From the NCBI GenBank assembly GCA_018653485.1, contig JABHZE010000006.1:62001-126000 (forward strand): DNA of 64,000 nt, read 5' to 3'. The notes beneath the pieces are model-generated. The model searched no databases. It worked only from the letters and a program-made list of their open reading frames with translations, and had not been told where the DNA came from. A program made the translations under genes and the position numbers. Position 1 is the stretch's first letter. Each line of letters opens with the position of its first letter. Below, piece by piece: positions 16,815-24,049 of this stretch. Origin of the DNA: an archaeon. GTDB lineage: Archaea; Nanobdellota; Nanobdellia; Pacearchaeales; GW2011-AR1.

Positions 16815-16942
16815 GTTTAATGAAAATTTAGGAAGATAAATCTAACCTAAATTTTCTAAAATTTTGAAAATGCATAATTTTGAGATAATATTTATGAATC
16901 TCTTAGTGGGGTAGGATAGATAATATTGCGAGAGTTTGTAAA
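16815..16942 (+). ncRNA. Structured RNA element, family B copy 2
   Basis: GAAAATTTAGG (16822-16832) pairs perfectly with CCTAAATTTTC (16846-16856) around the same 13-nt core as copy 1. Relative to copy 1 the stem has gained one A-T pair on both sides (compensatory). The 3' tail atattgcgagagtttgt (about 16923-16939) also matches. It lies between the last minor pilin and the major-pilin candidate. Confidence 0.62.
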
Positions 16943-17029
16943 AATGATTTTTCTTTTTGTTATTTTTGTTATCTAATTTAATGGTAAAATTTGGAAAAGG
17001 TTTTTAAAGGGTAATGTATTATATATTTT

Positions 17030-17395
17030 ATGAATAATAAAAAAGGGGCAGAGATGACTATTGGAACTATTATAATTATTATCTTAGCTTTAGTTGTGCT
17101 TGTTGTATTAATTTTTGGTTTCTCAACTGGATGGGGAAATTTATGGGAAAAGATTGTAGGTTATACTGGTGGAGATGTTAATGTTGAAACACATGTTTCT
17201 GCTTGTGAATTAGCTTGTGCAACATCTCAGGATTTTGAGTATTGTAAGGATAGAAGTATTGTTTTTGAAGCAGGTAAAGATGCTGAAACTATTCATTGTA
17301 AAACTTTAGAAGGTAAAGGTGTTGGATTAGATGCTTGTACAGGTATAACTTGTACTGTTGCGCCTCCTGAAGCACCTGAAGCGCCTGCGGAATAA
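17030..17395 (+). CDS. Major pilin candidate, Cys-rich
   Basis: A 121-aa protein with a textbook archaeal prepilin N-terminus: MNNKKGAEMTIGTIIIIILA, with cleavage expected after KKG and a Glu two residues later. A 20-residue hydrophobic helix follows, then a head of about 80 residues with six cysteines (CELAC, C, C, C, C) and a Pro/Ala/Glu tail (APPEAPEAPAE). It stands alone with its own promoter (ttttaaag about 25 bp before the ATG), unlike the cotranscribed minor pilins, as expected for an abundant structural subunit. The role is inferred from position and features. Confidence 0.72.
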   Translation: MNNKKGAEMTIGTIIIIILALVVLVVLIFGFSTGWGNLWEKIVGYTGGDVNVETHVSACELACATSQDFEYCKDRSIVFEAGKDAETIHCKTLEGKGVGLDACTGITCTVAPPEAPEAPAE

Positions 17396-17539
17396 TTGTA
17401 TTGTATTTTTTGAGTTTTTTTTAGGAGTTGTGTTATTGTTTTGTTGTGGTGAGGAATTTTTTTTGTTTAAAATTATTTTTTATTGAGTTAAGTTTATTAA
17501 TGATTGTTGGTTATTTGTTTTATTATTGGAGATATTAAA

Positions 17540-17695
17540 ATGGATTATGCTGTTGCTGGAAAAAGAAAGAGTAAGGGAGATAAGAAAGCTAAGTCTCGTT
17601 ATAATAGGTATAAGAAGGGTGGGGGGAGAAGGACAGGTGGAAGGACTGAGGATGATGCTGATAAAAAGATTAGGGAGAGGGTTAATCGGGAATAG
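17540..17695 (+). CDS. Small Lys/Arg/Gly-rich basic protein
   Basis: A 51-aa frame, ATG at 17540, rich in Lys, Arg and Gly (KKGGGRRTGGRTEDDADKK) with no hydrophobic segment. Codon choice (GCT, GAT, AGA/AGG, TAT) resembles neighbouring real genes. A competing frame at 17526-17717 overlaps it and looks less natural. There is no recognisable Shine-Dalgarno site. It could be a nucleic-acid-binding peptide or a chance open frame. It lies directly before the prepilin peptidase gene. Confidence 0.4.
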   Translation: MDYAVAGKRKSKGDKKAKSRYNRYKKGGGRRTGGRTEDDADKKIRERVNRE

Positions 17696-17716
17696 TTTAA
17701 TGAGGTGTGATGGTTG

Positions 17717-18565
17717 ATGTTATTAATAAATGCTGAAAATTTGGTTTTGATTTTGTTAGGATTAATTTGGTGTGTTGGAGCTGTGATGCAGGATCTTCGG
17801 CGGAGAGAAGTGGATAATCTTTGGAATTTTAGTTTGATTTTTTTTGCATTAGCTTATAGGGCGTTTGTGAGTATAGGTGTTGGAGATTATTGGTTTTTAT
17901 TAAATGGATTTATTGGGTTAGTTATATTTGTTATATTGGGAAATTTATTTTATTATGCTAGGTTATTTGCAGGGGGCGATGCTAAACTCTTAATTGCCTT
18001 AGGGGTTATTTTGCCTTTGAGTTATGATTGGATAATTAATTTTAAAATTTTCGGATTATTTATTGTATTGTTTTTAAGTTTAGGTTCTATTTGGGCAATA
18101 TTATATAGTTTTTATATGATTTATTTAAACTGGAAAAGTTTTAAGAATGCTTGGAAAAAATATTGGAAAGCTCTTAAGGCTTTAGTTTATTTATTTGTTA
18201 TTTTTGCTGTTGTATGGACTTTGATTGTATATTGGATTAGTCAGGAGTTTTTGATTTTAATTGGATTAGTTGTTTTATTATTTCCAATATTATTAATTTT
18301 TGCAAAATCTGTTGAAAAAGTTATGATTAGAAAGGTTTCTCCAAAAGATTTAACAGAAGGGGAATGGTTGAATGAGGAATTAAAAGTTGGTGGGAAAATT
18401 ATAAAACCTTGTTGGGAAGGGGTTTCAGCAAGACATCTAAAATTAATAAAAGAAAAATATCGGCGAAAGATTTCCATTAAAGTAGGGATTCCTTTTACAC
18501 CTAGTTTTTTATTTGCATTAATTGGTTTGTTAATTATGTTTTGGAAGTATAGAAGTTGGTTTTAA
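17717..18565 (+). CDS. A24-family prepilin peptidase (PibD/TadV-like)
   Basis: A 282-aa polytopic membrane aspartyl protease that should cleave the prepilin signals encoded upstream. Both catalytic Asp contexts are visible: VMQDLRRREVDN (about residues 23-34) and LFAGGDAKLL (about 87-96), the GGD of the family. Six or so hydrophobic segments and a cytosolic segment of about 65 residues precede the last helix. The start is the ATG at 17717, with GAGGTGTGA at 17702-17710. Its presence in the same locus is the best argument that the KKG/KRG proteins are real substrates. Confidence 0.87.
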   Translation: MLLINAENLVLILLGLIWCVGAVMQDLRRREVDNLWNFSLIFFALAYRAFVSIGVGDYWFLLNGFIGLVIFVILGNLFYYARLFAGGDAKLLIALGVILPLSYDWIINFKIFGLFIVLFLSLGSIWAILYSFYMIYLNWKSFKNAWKKYWKALKALVYLFVIFAVVWTLIVYWISQEFLILIGLVVLLFPILLIFAKSVEKVMIRKVSPKDLTEGEWLNEELKVGGKIIKPCWEGVSARHLKLIKEKYRRKISIKVGIPFTPSFLFALIGLLIMFWKYRSWF

Positions 18566-18582
18566 TTAATTTTACGATTCTT

Positions 18583-18672
18583 TTGATTTGTTCTCCCTCA
18601 TAAATAGGGGGAGAAAAATAAAAATTCTTGTTGATTTAGATGTTGTTAAAGATGAATTCACTAAAGCTGGTT
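18583..18672 (+). repeat. TTCTCCC hairpin repeat, copy 3
   Basis: Core 18583-18626: TTCTCCC, loop cataaat, GGGGGAGAA, then AAAATAAAAATTC. It begins 18 bp after the peptidase stop codon, in the same orientation. The downstream 45 bp match copies 1 and 2 (tgttgttaaag, gaattcacta). Confidence 0.82.
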
Positions 18673-18710
18673 TTAGACATATTTAAATAATGAAAATACT
18701 TGAATAAAAT

Positions 18711-18998
18711 ATGAAAAAAAGAAAAGAGGTTGATACAAATGGGTTTAGTAATGTTAATACTGATTTAGAATGGGGTTCAAAGGGATTAAAGATTTCACTT
18801 TTAGTTTTGACTTTGGTTGTATTAATTTTGTTTGTAGTTCTTTATGTATTTTTAGGAAGTGTTTCAGAGATTGGTGAAATCTTGTTTAGAATGCCTGAGG
18901 GACAAGAATATCTTGCTATTTTTGGAGGCGCATTATTATTTATTGCAGTTCCTTTTTTATTAGGGATAAAAGTAGGATTTCATTTGGAGAGAGAATAA
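18711..18998 (+). CDS. Small two-helix membrane protein
   Basis: A 95-aa protein with a polar N-terminus (residues 1-28) and two hydrophobic helices (about 29-50 and 68-88), probably with both ends in the cytosol. A TATA-like atttaaata at about 18680-18689 lies roughly 26 bp before the ATG, so it is probably leaderless. No family is recognised. It follows the pilus-like locus but has its own promoter and no sequence link to it. Confidence 0.65.
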   Translation: MKKRKEVDTNGFSNVNTDLEWGSKGLKISLLVLTLVVLILFVVLYVFLGSVSEIGEILFRMPEGQEYLAIFGGALLFIAVPFLLGIKVGFHLERE

Positions 18999-19023
18999 TC
19001 TTAAGAAATTAAGGTTTTTGATA

Positions 19024-19659
19024 TTAGGGGATTCTAAAACTTAATTCATTTGCATCTTTTGATAATTTGATTGTTTTTTTAGAAATTGTTTTCTTTCTTG
19101 AAGCTCTTTTTTTAACTTCCAATTTTGATTGCATTTTTTTAAGTTCGTTCTCATCCGCCTTATATTTTTGAGGTTGTTGATCTTTATATAATGGAATTAC
19201 ATTGATAAAAGCATAGTCTTGAAATGAAGCTGATTCAATTTTAATGTCTTCTGGCTTCAACTTTTTTTTAATTCTTTTTGCTATTTTTTGAGAAAGTGTT
19301 AAAGAAGATTTAGGTATTTTTTCAATAGATAATTTTTCTTTTGGTAAAATAATCACATGTCCTTTTGTTAGGGGATTTAATTCCATAATTGCCATAGCTT
19401 TTTGATTTTCATCTACTTTGTAAGATGGAATTTTTCCTTCAACTATTTGCTGAAATATGGGGGTATTATCTTGAGGTGGGGCTCCTTGGTCTCCTGCTCC
19501 TGCTTGCATTTGATTTTGTTTGAGAAAGTTATCTAATTGCTCATCATTTAATGAAAGAATTTGTTGTTTAACTTCTTCTTTATTTGGAATATTTTGAGAT
19601 TCTAATTGGGTGATTATTTGCTGTTTGATTTGATCTGATTCTTGTTTTGAAAATGCCAT
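19024..19659 (-). CDS. HIT-like protein without the catalytic histidines
   Basis: A 211-aa protein. Residues 1-60 are a Gln-rich helical region. Residues about 65-165 resemble a HIT domain: DNTPIFQQIVEGKIPSYKV is the usual opening and ELNPLTKGHVIILPKE the next conserved block. The catalytic H-x-H-x-H segment is replaced by SFQDYAFINVIPLY, so nucleotide hydrolase activity is not expected. The C-terminus is basic (KKRASRKKTISKKTIKLS), which suggests binding to nucleic acid. It lies downstream of the aEF-1-beta gene on the same strand. The HIT assignment rests on two of three motif blocks. Confidence 0.7.
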   Translation of the reverse strand: MAFSKQESDQIKQQIITQLESQNIPNKEEVKQQILSLNDEQLDNFLKQNQMQAGAGDQGAPPQDNTPIFQQIVEGKIPSYKVDENQKAMAIMELNPLTKGHVIILPKEKLSIEKIPKSSLTLSQKIAKRIKKKLKPEDIKIESASFQDYAFINVIPLYKDQQPQKYKADENELKKMQSKLEVKKRASRKKTISKKTIKLSKDANELSFRIP

Positions 19660-19704
19660 ACTATTAGTTAAGAATTAGAATTTTTATATGTATTGATTTT
19701 AAAA

Positions 19705-19782
19705 TTATCCGAATGCTCGTCTAAAATCAATAGCCAAAGACACCAAAGGTTTCTTTTGCATAATCTTCCTATTTAGATTCAT
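19705..19782 (-). pseudogene. Remnant copy of the aEF-1-beta C-terminus
   Basis: A 25-codon frame (ATG at 19782, stop at 19705) ends in AIDFRRAFG, almost the same as the true aEF-1-beta end TIDFRRAFG eight bp upstream. Codons differ silently (CGA GCA TTC against AGG GCT TTT), so it is not a recent exact duplication. It is probably the tail of a lost second copy. Confidence 0.55.
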
Positions 19783-19787
19783 TGATT

Positions 19788-20060
19788 TTATCCAAAAGCC
19801 CTTCTAAAATCAATAGTCTCTGCAGAATTAACACCTTCTATTTTAGATAGGTTTTCTTCAAAAGGATCTGTAGGAATAGATTCATCCATTGCAAAGCTAG
19901 TTATTAATGCTGTAAGTCCAAATGCAATAGGCTCTTTCTCAAATTTAGGATTTTGTCCTTGATTTTCTTCAATTACTTTTTTTGCTTGAGCTTCTAGTTC
20001 TTCTAAGTTTGTATCTGGTGATTCAGGCATAAGTTTTATTTTAAGTAGTGCTGTTCCCAT
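19788..20060 (-). CDS. Translation elongation factor aEF-1-beta
   Basis: A 90-aa protein matching the whole archaeal aEF-1-beta, the nucleotide-exchange factor that reloads aEF-1-alpha with GTP. The N-terminal LLKIKLMPESPDTNLEEL and the C-terminal IDFRRAFG are typical, as is the GLTALITSFAMDE core. Length is normal for the family. The promoter region reads tttaaatact on the minus strand about 25 bp upstream. It is followed by a duplicated tail and the inactive HIT-like gene. Confidence 0.93.
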   Translation of the reverse strand: MGTALLKIKLMPESPDTNLEELEAQAKKVIEENQGQNPKFEKEPIAFGLTALITSFAMDESIPTDPFEENLSKIEGVNSAETIDFRRAFG

Positions 20061-20207
20061 ATTAATTTTTGTTTTGATGAGTATTTAAAGATTTTGTTTG
20101 TGGTTTGTTGTTTTGGATAATCATAATTCTTATAAAGGATGATGGGTTTTTTTGATGATTGAAAATAGGATAAAATTGAGGTAAAATTGGATTAAAAAAG
20201 AAGTAAA

Positions 20208-21137
20208 ATGGAAGGAAATTATGTTGAACTTGTAGGATTTATTGCTGAAAATTCAGGGTTAGAGGTTAGTGAAATTGAGAGAAAAATAGAGGCAAAACAA
20301 GCTAAGTTAGCTGGATTGATAAGTAAAGAGGGTGCTGCTCAGGTTATTGCTGCTGAATTAAATATTAATTTTGATAAACAAGAGATTAAGATTAAACAAA
20401 TTGTTCCTGGAATGAGGAAGATTAATTTAACTGGTAAAATTGTTAATTTATTTCCAATAAGGGAGTATAATAAAAATGGTAGGAGTGGAAGGATTGGAAG
20501 TTTTATTATAGCTGATGAGACAAGTAATATTCGGGTTGTTTTATGGGATGAGAATCATATTGAATTAATAGCAAAGGGAGAGATAAAACAAGAAGGAGTT
20601 ATTGAAATTGTTAATGCAACTATAAGAAATGGAGAATTGCATTTGACTAGTTTTTCTGAGATAAAGGCTTCTGGAAAAGCTATTGATAATATTGTTATGG
20701 AAAAACCTACTTTGACTAAGAAAATCTCTGAATTTAATGCAAATGACAATGTTAGTTCAAGGGCATTTATTGTTCAAATGTTTGAGCCAAGATTTTTTTA
20801 TACATGCCCTGAATGTAGGAAAAAGGCTGTTGATAATCAATGTCAGGAACATGGGAGGGTGGTTGCAGATAAAAAAGCTTTACTAAATTTTGTAATTGAT
20901 GATGGAAGTGATTCTATGCGTTCAGTTGTTTTTTCAGAACAATTAGAAAAAATGATGACTAAAGATGAAATAGAAAATCCTGAATTGTTTGCTGTTAAGA
21001 AAAATGACTTATTGGGAAAAGAAATGATTGTTAAAGGGCAAGTAAGGGTGAATAGTTTATTTGGAAATAATGAATTTATTATTAATGGTTTAGAGGAAGT
21101 TAATATGGATAAATTAATTGAAGAGTTGGAGAAGTAG
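20208..21137 (+). CDS. Replication protein A, single-stranded DNA-binding
   Basis: A 309-aa archaeal RPA large-subunit type. Residues about 60-160 form an OB-fold (NLTGKIVNLFPIREYN, then GSFIIADETSNIRVVLWD). A zinc-binding site C-x2-C-x8-C-x3-H (CPECRKKAVDNQCQEHG, about 200-216) precedes a second OB-like domain (residues 220-300). It coats ssDNA in replication, repair and RadA-driven recombination; RadA is encoded 1.6 kb downstream. The single-subunit architecture is like methanogen or euryarchaeal RPA. Confidence 0.9.
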   Translation: MEGNYVELVGFIAENSGLEVSEIERKIEAKQAKLAGLISKEGAAQVIAAELNINFDKQEIKIKQIVPGMRKINLTGKIVNLFPIREYNKNGRSGRIGSFIIADETSNIRVVLWDENHIELIAKGEIKQEGVIEIVNATIRNGELHLTSFSEIKASGKAIDNIVMEKPTLTKKISEFNANDNVSSRAFIVQMFEPRFFYTCPECRKKAVDNQCQEHGRVVADKKALLNFVIDDGSDSMRSVVFSEQLEKMMTKDEIENPELFAVKKNDLLGKEMIVKGQVRVNSLFGNNEFIINGLEEVNMDKLIEELEK

Positions 21138-21168
21138 GGTTTATTAAGTCAAGTTTTGTTAATTATTA

Positions 21169-21540
21169 ATGGTAAATAATACTCTGATTCATATCCTTAT
21201 CCTTTTGGTGGCGGTTTTATTGGATGCTTTAATTTATTTTTTTGCAGGTAGAGGGATCGGTAAATGGTTTCAAAGAAATATTCGGTGGGGGTTATTGAGG
21301 TTAGGCTTTGTTTATAGTTTTTATGGAATTGTTACAATTGGGATGTTTTTGTTTGCTATCTTTGGAGATTATCCAAATGATTCTTACATGGAATTTATTA
21401 GAACTCAGGGATGGATATTTGGTATAAGTTTTCTTTTATTGGGAATTTTTTCTATTTATTTATATTTTAAATTTAGAAAATGGGAAGATAAAAAATATGA
21501 ACGAAAACTTAGGAATGAGATGAATATGGCTAAAGTTTGA
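21169..21540 (+). CDS. Small membrane protein
   Basis: A 123-aa protein with three hydrophobic helices (about residues 5-25, 45-68 and 82-102) and a highly charged C-terminus (KFRKWEDKKYERKLRNEMN). It starts 31 bp after the RPA stop. No family is recognised. It opens a run of four short membrane-protein genes (21169-22355) that is probably one transcription unit. Confidence 0.65.
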   Translation: MVNNTLIHILILLVAVLLDALIYFFAGRGIGKWFQRNIRWGLLRLGFVYSFYGIVTIGMFLFAIFGDYPNDSYMEFIRTQGWIFGISFLLLGIFSIYLYFKFRKWEDKKYERKLRNEMNMAKV

Positions 21541-21590
21541 TTGTTAAGTAGTTTTATAAAGTTTTTAATATTGTTATAAAAGAGGTTAAA

Positions 21591-21692
21591 ATGAATGAGA
21601 AGAATTTGAAGCTTTTATATTATATCGCATGGATAATTGGTTTTTTTGCAGTAGGAATTTTACTTTTTGGAATTATTAGAGAGTTGATGTAA
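21591..21692 (+). CDS. Single-helix micro-protein
   Basis: A 33-aa frame with ATG at 21591 and an agaggt Shine-Dalgarno-like site 8 bp before it. It has a short basic lead (MNEKNLK) and one hydrophobic helix (LLYYIAWIIGFFAVGILLF). Its stop is one base from the next start, which supports translation within an operon. Function unknown. Confidence 0.5.
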   Translation: MNEKNLKLLYYIAWIIGFFAVGILLFGIIRELM

Positions 21693-21693
21693 A

Positions 21694-21897
21694 ATGAATT
21701 TGAATATTGAATTGTTAAACTGGTTCAGTAGTTTTATAAACTTTTTAATCTTTGTTTATATAACTCTAAGCATTGTGAATACTCAATGTTTTAATGTGTT
21801 TCAGATGAGTTTATCATTGATTGGATTGCTCTCAACAATTATAATGCAGATGATTTCTGTATTTATCAAAACTAAAATAGGTAAGGATAAGAAATAA
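21694..21897 (+). CDS. Small two-helix membrane protein
   Basis: A 67-aa protein with two hydrophobic helices (about 8-30 and 37-58) and a basic tail (KTKIGKDKK). It is packed between the 33-aa micro-protein (1 bp away) and the YdjM-like gene (2 bp away), so all are probably cotranslated. Function not recognised. Confidence 0.6.
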   Translation: MNLNIELLNWFSSFINFLIFVYITLSIVNTQCFNVFQMSLSLIGLLSTIIMQMISVFIKTKIGKDKK

Positions 21898-21899
21898 AA

Positions 21900-22355
21900 A
21901 TGCTATTAAGAACTCATATTATGTTTGCAATTTTTATGATTATATTATTTATGCAACAAGTTGAAAATCAGTTTTTGTTTATATTGATGGTTTTAGTTGC
22001 AACTATTATCCCTGATTTAGATAGTGGATTTTCAAGTTATGGGAGACATATGATATTTCGTCCATTGCAGTTTTTTGTTAAGCATAGAGGGATAATTCAT
22101 AGTTTTAGTGCTGCAGTTTTACTTTCTGTTTTGTTAGCTGTTTTTTATCCTATTTTGAGTTTTGGATTTTTTATTGGATATTCTGTTCATTTAATCTGTG
22201 ATTCATTTACTAGAGAAGGGATTCAACCTTTTTGGCCATTAAAAGTTAGGAGTTCGGGGTTTATTAGGACGGGTGGGAAGATAGAAGAAAGTTTATTTTT
22301 TAGTCTTATTTTTGTAGATATAATTATGTTTTTTATCTTTGTTGTTTTGGGATGA
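21900..22355 (+). CDS. YdjM/DUF457-like membrane-bound metal-dependent hydrolase
   Basis: A 151-aa inner-membrane protein. The family's polar sites are all present: RTHIMFA at residues 4-10, IIPDLDSGF (about 37-45), HRGIIHSF (about 62-69) and SVHLICDSFTREGIQPFWP (about 95-113), between four hydrophobic helices. These His/Asp residues are thought to bind metal in the YdjM (LexA-regulated) and DUF457 families; the substrate is unknown. It is the last gene of the small membrane-protein run, followed 4 bp later by a TTCTCCC repeat. Confidence 0.85.
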   Translation: MLLRTHIMFAIFMIILFMQQVENQFLFILMVLVATIIPDLDSGFSSYGRHMIFRPLQFFVKHRGIIHSFSAAVLLSVLLAVFYPILSFGFFIGYSVHLICDSFTREGIQPFWPLKVRSSGFIRTGGKIEESLFFSLIFVDIIMFFIFVVLG

Positions 22356-22358
22356 TTT

Positions 22359-22430
22359 TTATTTGTTCTCCCTTATCCATAGGGGGAGAAAAATAAAAAT
22401 TTTGGTTAGTTGGAAGTTAGATAATATTGG
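22359..22430 (+). repeat. TTCTCCC hairpin repeat, copy 4
   Basis: Core 22359-22402, with the same TTCTCCC and GGGGGAGAA arms and an AAAATAAAAATTT flank, 4 bp after a stop codon. The downstream flank (gttggaagttaga) matches copy 5 and not copies 1-3, so two subfamilies exist. Confidence 0.8.
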
Positions 22431-22442
22431 GGCATGAGATAA

Positions 22443-22456
22443 TTATATTTATATAT
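22443..22456 (+). promoter_or_regulatory. TATA box for the 22477 gene
   Basis: The sequence ttatatttatatat is centred about 27 bp before the ATG at 22477, with no ribosome-binding site between. Confidence 0.5.
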
Positions 22457-22476
22457 TCTTTATTGTTATTAATGTT

Positions 22477-22680
22477 ATGGGTAGGTTAAAAAATTGGAGA
22501 GAGGTTATTGATACTGATTTTCCTGAAATGGGCCCAATAACTGAGGAGAGTATTGCATTTATAAGAAAATATGGGCATAGGTTTTATTGTTCTGATGTAA
22601 GAATTGCTACTGGAAGAATAATGACTGATTCTAGTTATGAAGCTCGTAGAAAAGAAATTCTTGAGACCCCTTTACCTTAG
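22477..22680 (+). CDS. Small soluble protein of unknown function
   Basis: A 67-aa protein (MGRLKNWREVIDTDFPEMGP) with no hydrophobic segment and a mix of charged and aromatic residues typical of a folded domain. It is transcribed from its own leaderless promoter, and its 92-bp spacing to radA suggests separate units. I recognise no motif. Codon use resembles neighbouring genes, and there are no internal irregularities. Confidence 0.55.
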   Translation: MGRLKNWREVIDTDFPEMGPITEESIAFIRKYGHRFYCSDVRIATGRIMTDSSYEARRKEILETPLP

Positions 22681-22772
22681 CTGTATTTCTAATATATATT
22701 ATCTGTGTCTGTAATCTTTATAAGTGAAATAGGTTTAATGAGTTTGATTAAAGGAGTGTAAATTATATTAAA

Positions 22773-23885
22773 ATGGTTAAAAAAGATGTTGAGGGAATTT
22801 CAAAATCAGAGGATTTAGAAGATTCAAATATTGCAGAAGAAGGGATTTCTAAAACAGAGGTTTTAGAAGATTCAAATATAGTTGAAGAAAAGCCTGCTAA
22901 GAAAAAGACTACTAAAAAGAAAAAAAAGGATGAAGAAAAAGAGATGAAGCTTGCAGATTTACCTGGTGTTGGGCCTGCTGCGGTTGAGAAACTTGAGGCT
23001 GCAGGGATATTTGATTTAATGGGTGTTGCTGTTTTAGGGCCTAAGGAGTTGGGGGAGACTGCAGGATTAGGTGAGGCTGTTGCAAGAAAAGTTATTCAGG
23101 CTGCTAGGAAATTAATGGATTTAGGATTTCAAGATGGATTAGAGTTTGCTCAAAAAAGAGAGGAGATTTTTAATATTACTACAGGAAGTAAAGAATTTGA
23201 TGATTTGTTAGGGGGTAAGGGTTTGGAGACAAAGGCTATAAGTGAAGCATTTGGTGCTTTTGGAAGCGGGAAAACTCAGTTAGGTTTAAGCTTAGCTGTT
23301 AATGCTCAGTTACCTATTGAACAAGGTGGTGCTGAAGGAAAGGCAGTTTATATTGATACAGAAGGAACATTTAGACCTGATAGAATAAAACAAATTGCAG
23401 AAGGAAAAGGGGCTAATCCTGAAAATGTTTTAAAAAATATTTTGGTTGCAAGAGCTTTTAATTCAGATCATCAGATATTGTTAATTGATAAGGTGGGAGA
23501 ATTAATTAAGAATGGTGAGCCAATTAGATTAGTTGTTATTGATAGTTTAACTGCACATTTTAGAGCAGAATTTGCAGGTAGAGGGCAATTGGCAGATAGG
23601 CAACAAAAGTTGAATAAGTATTTACATAATTTAATGAAAATGGCAGAGCAATTTAATTTAGCAGTTTATGTTACTAATCAAGTAATGTCAAATCCTGCAA
23701 TGATGTTTGGAGATCCAACAACTGCAATTGGTGGAAATATTGTTGGACATGCTTCAACTTATAGGGTGTATATTCGTAGAGGTAAAAAAGGAAGTAGAGT
23801 TGCGAAGTTAATTGATAGTCCGAATCTTCCAGATAATGAGTGTGTATTTTTTGTTACTGAAAAAGGTGTTGTTGATGAGGAGTGA
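22773..23885 (+). CDS. radA: DNA repair and recombination protein RadA
   Basis: A 370-aa RecA/Rad51-family recombinase that forms filaments on ssDNA and drives strand exchange. Residues 1-55 are an unusual Lys/Glu/Ser-rich extension containing two similar EDLEDSN-type repeats and KKKTTKKKKK. Residues about 60-115 are the helix-hairpin-helix DNA-binding domain (LADLPGVGPAAVEKLEAAGI). The ATPase core has Walker A GAFGSGKTQ (about 159-167) where archaeal RadA usually reads GEFGSGKTQ, Walker B LVVIDSL (about 252-258) and the L2 region with NQVMSNP. RPA is encoded nearby. Confidence 0.95.
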   Translation: MVKKDVEGISKSEDLEDSNIAEEGISKTEVLEDSNIVEEKPAKKKTTKKKKKDEEKEMKLADLPGVGPAAVEKLEAAGIFDLMGVAVLGPKELGETAGLGEAVARKVIQAARKLMDLGFQDGLEFAQKREEIFNITTGSKEFDDLLGGKGLETKAISEAFGAFGSGKTQLGLSLAVNAQLPIEQGGAEGKAVYIDTEGTFRPDRIKQIAEGKGANPENVLKNILVARAFNSDHQILLIDKVGELIKNGEPIRLVVIDSLTAHFRAEFAGRGQLADRQQKLNKYLHNLMKMAEQFNLAVYVTNQVMSNPAMMFGDPTTAIGGNIVGHASTYRVYIRRGKKGSRVAKLIDSPNLPDNECVFFVTEKGVVDEE

Positions 23886-23912
23886 GGTTTGAAGTATTTT
23901 AATAAAAGGTAT

Positions 23913-23937
23913 TTTAAAATTATAAATTTTAAAGATT
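23913..23937 (+). repeat. TTTAAAATT hairpin with GATT tail, family C copy 2
   Basis: TTTAAAATT, loop ATA, AATTTTAAA (9 perfect pairs) then GATT, 28 bp after the radA stop codon and in the same orientation. Confidence 0.5.
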
Positions 23938-24011
23938 GTAAAATATATTGTAAAATTATTAATGGAGTATCATTTAATAATTAATTTGTCGAGGGGAATA
24001 TTTAAAAGAAA

Positions 24012-24022
24012 CTTTTATATAG
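24012..24022 (+). promoter_or_regulatory. TATA box for the giant Cys-rich surface protein
   Basis: The sequence cttttatatag lies about 33 bp before the ATG at 24050, allowing a short leader of about 6 nt. Confidence 0.5.
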
Positions 24023-24049
24023 TCGAGAGACTTATGTTTTTTGTAAAAA

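Noticed and set aside
17526-17717. Alternative frame overlapping the small basic protein
   Set aside because: Composition (Leu/Arg/Gly without a clear fold) is less gene-like than the frame starting at 17540, although neither is certain.
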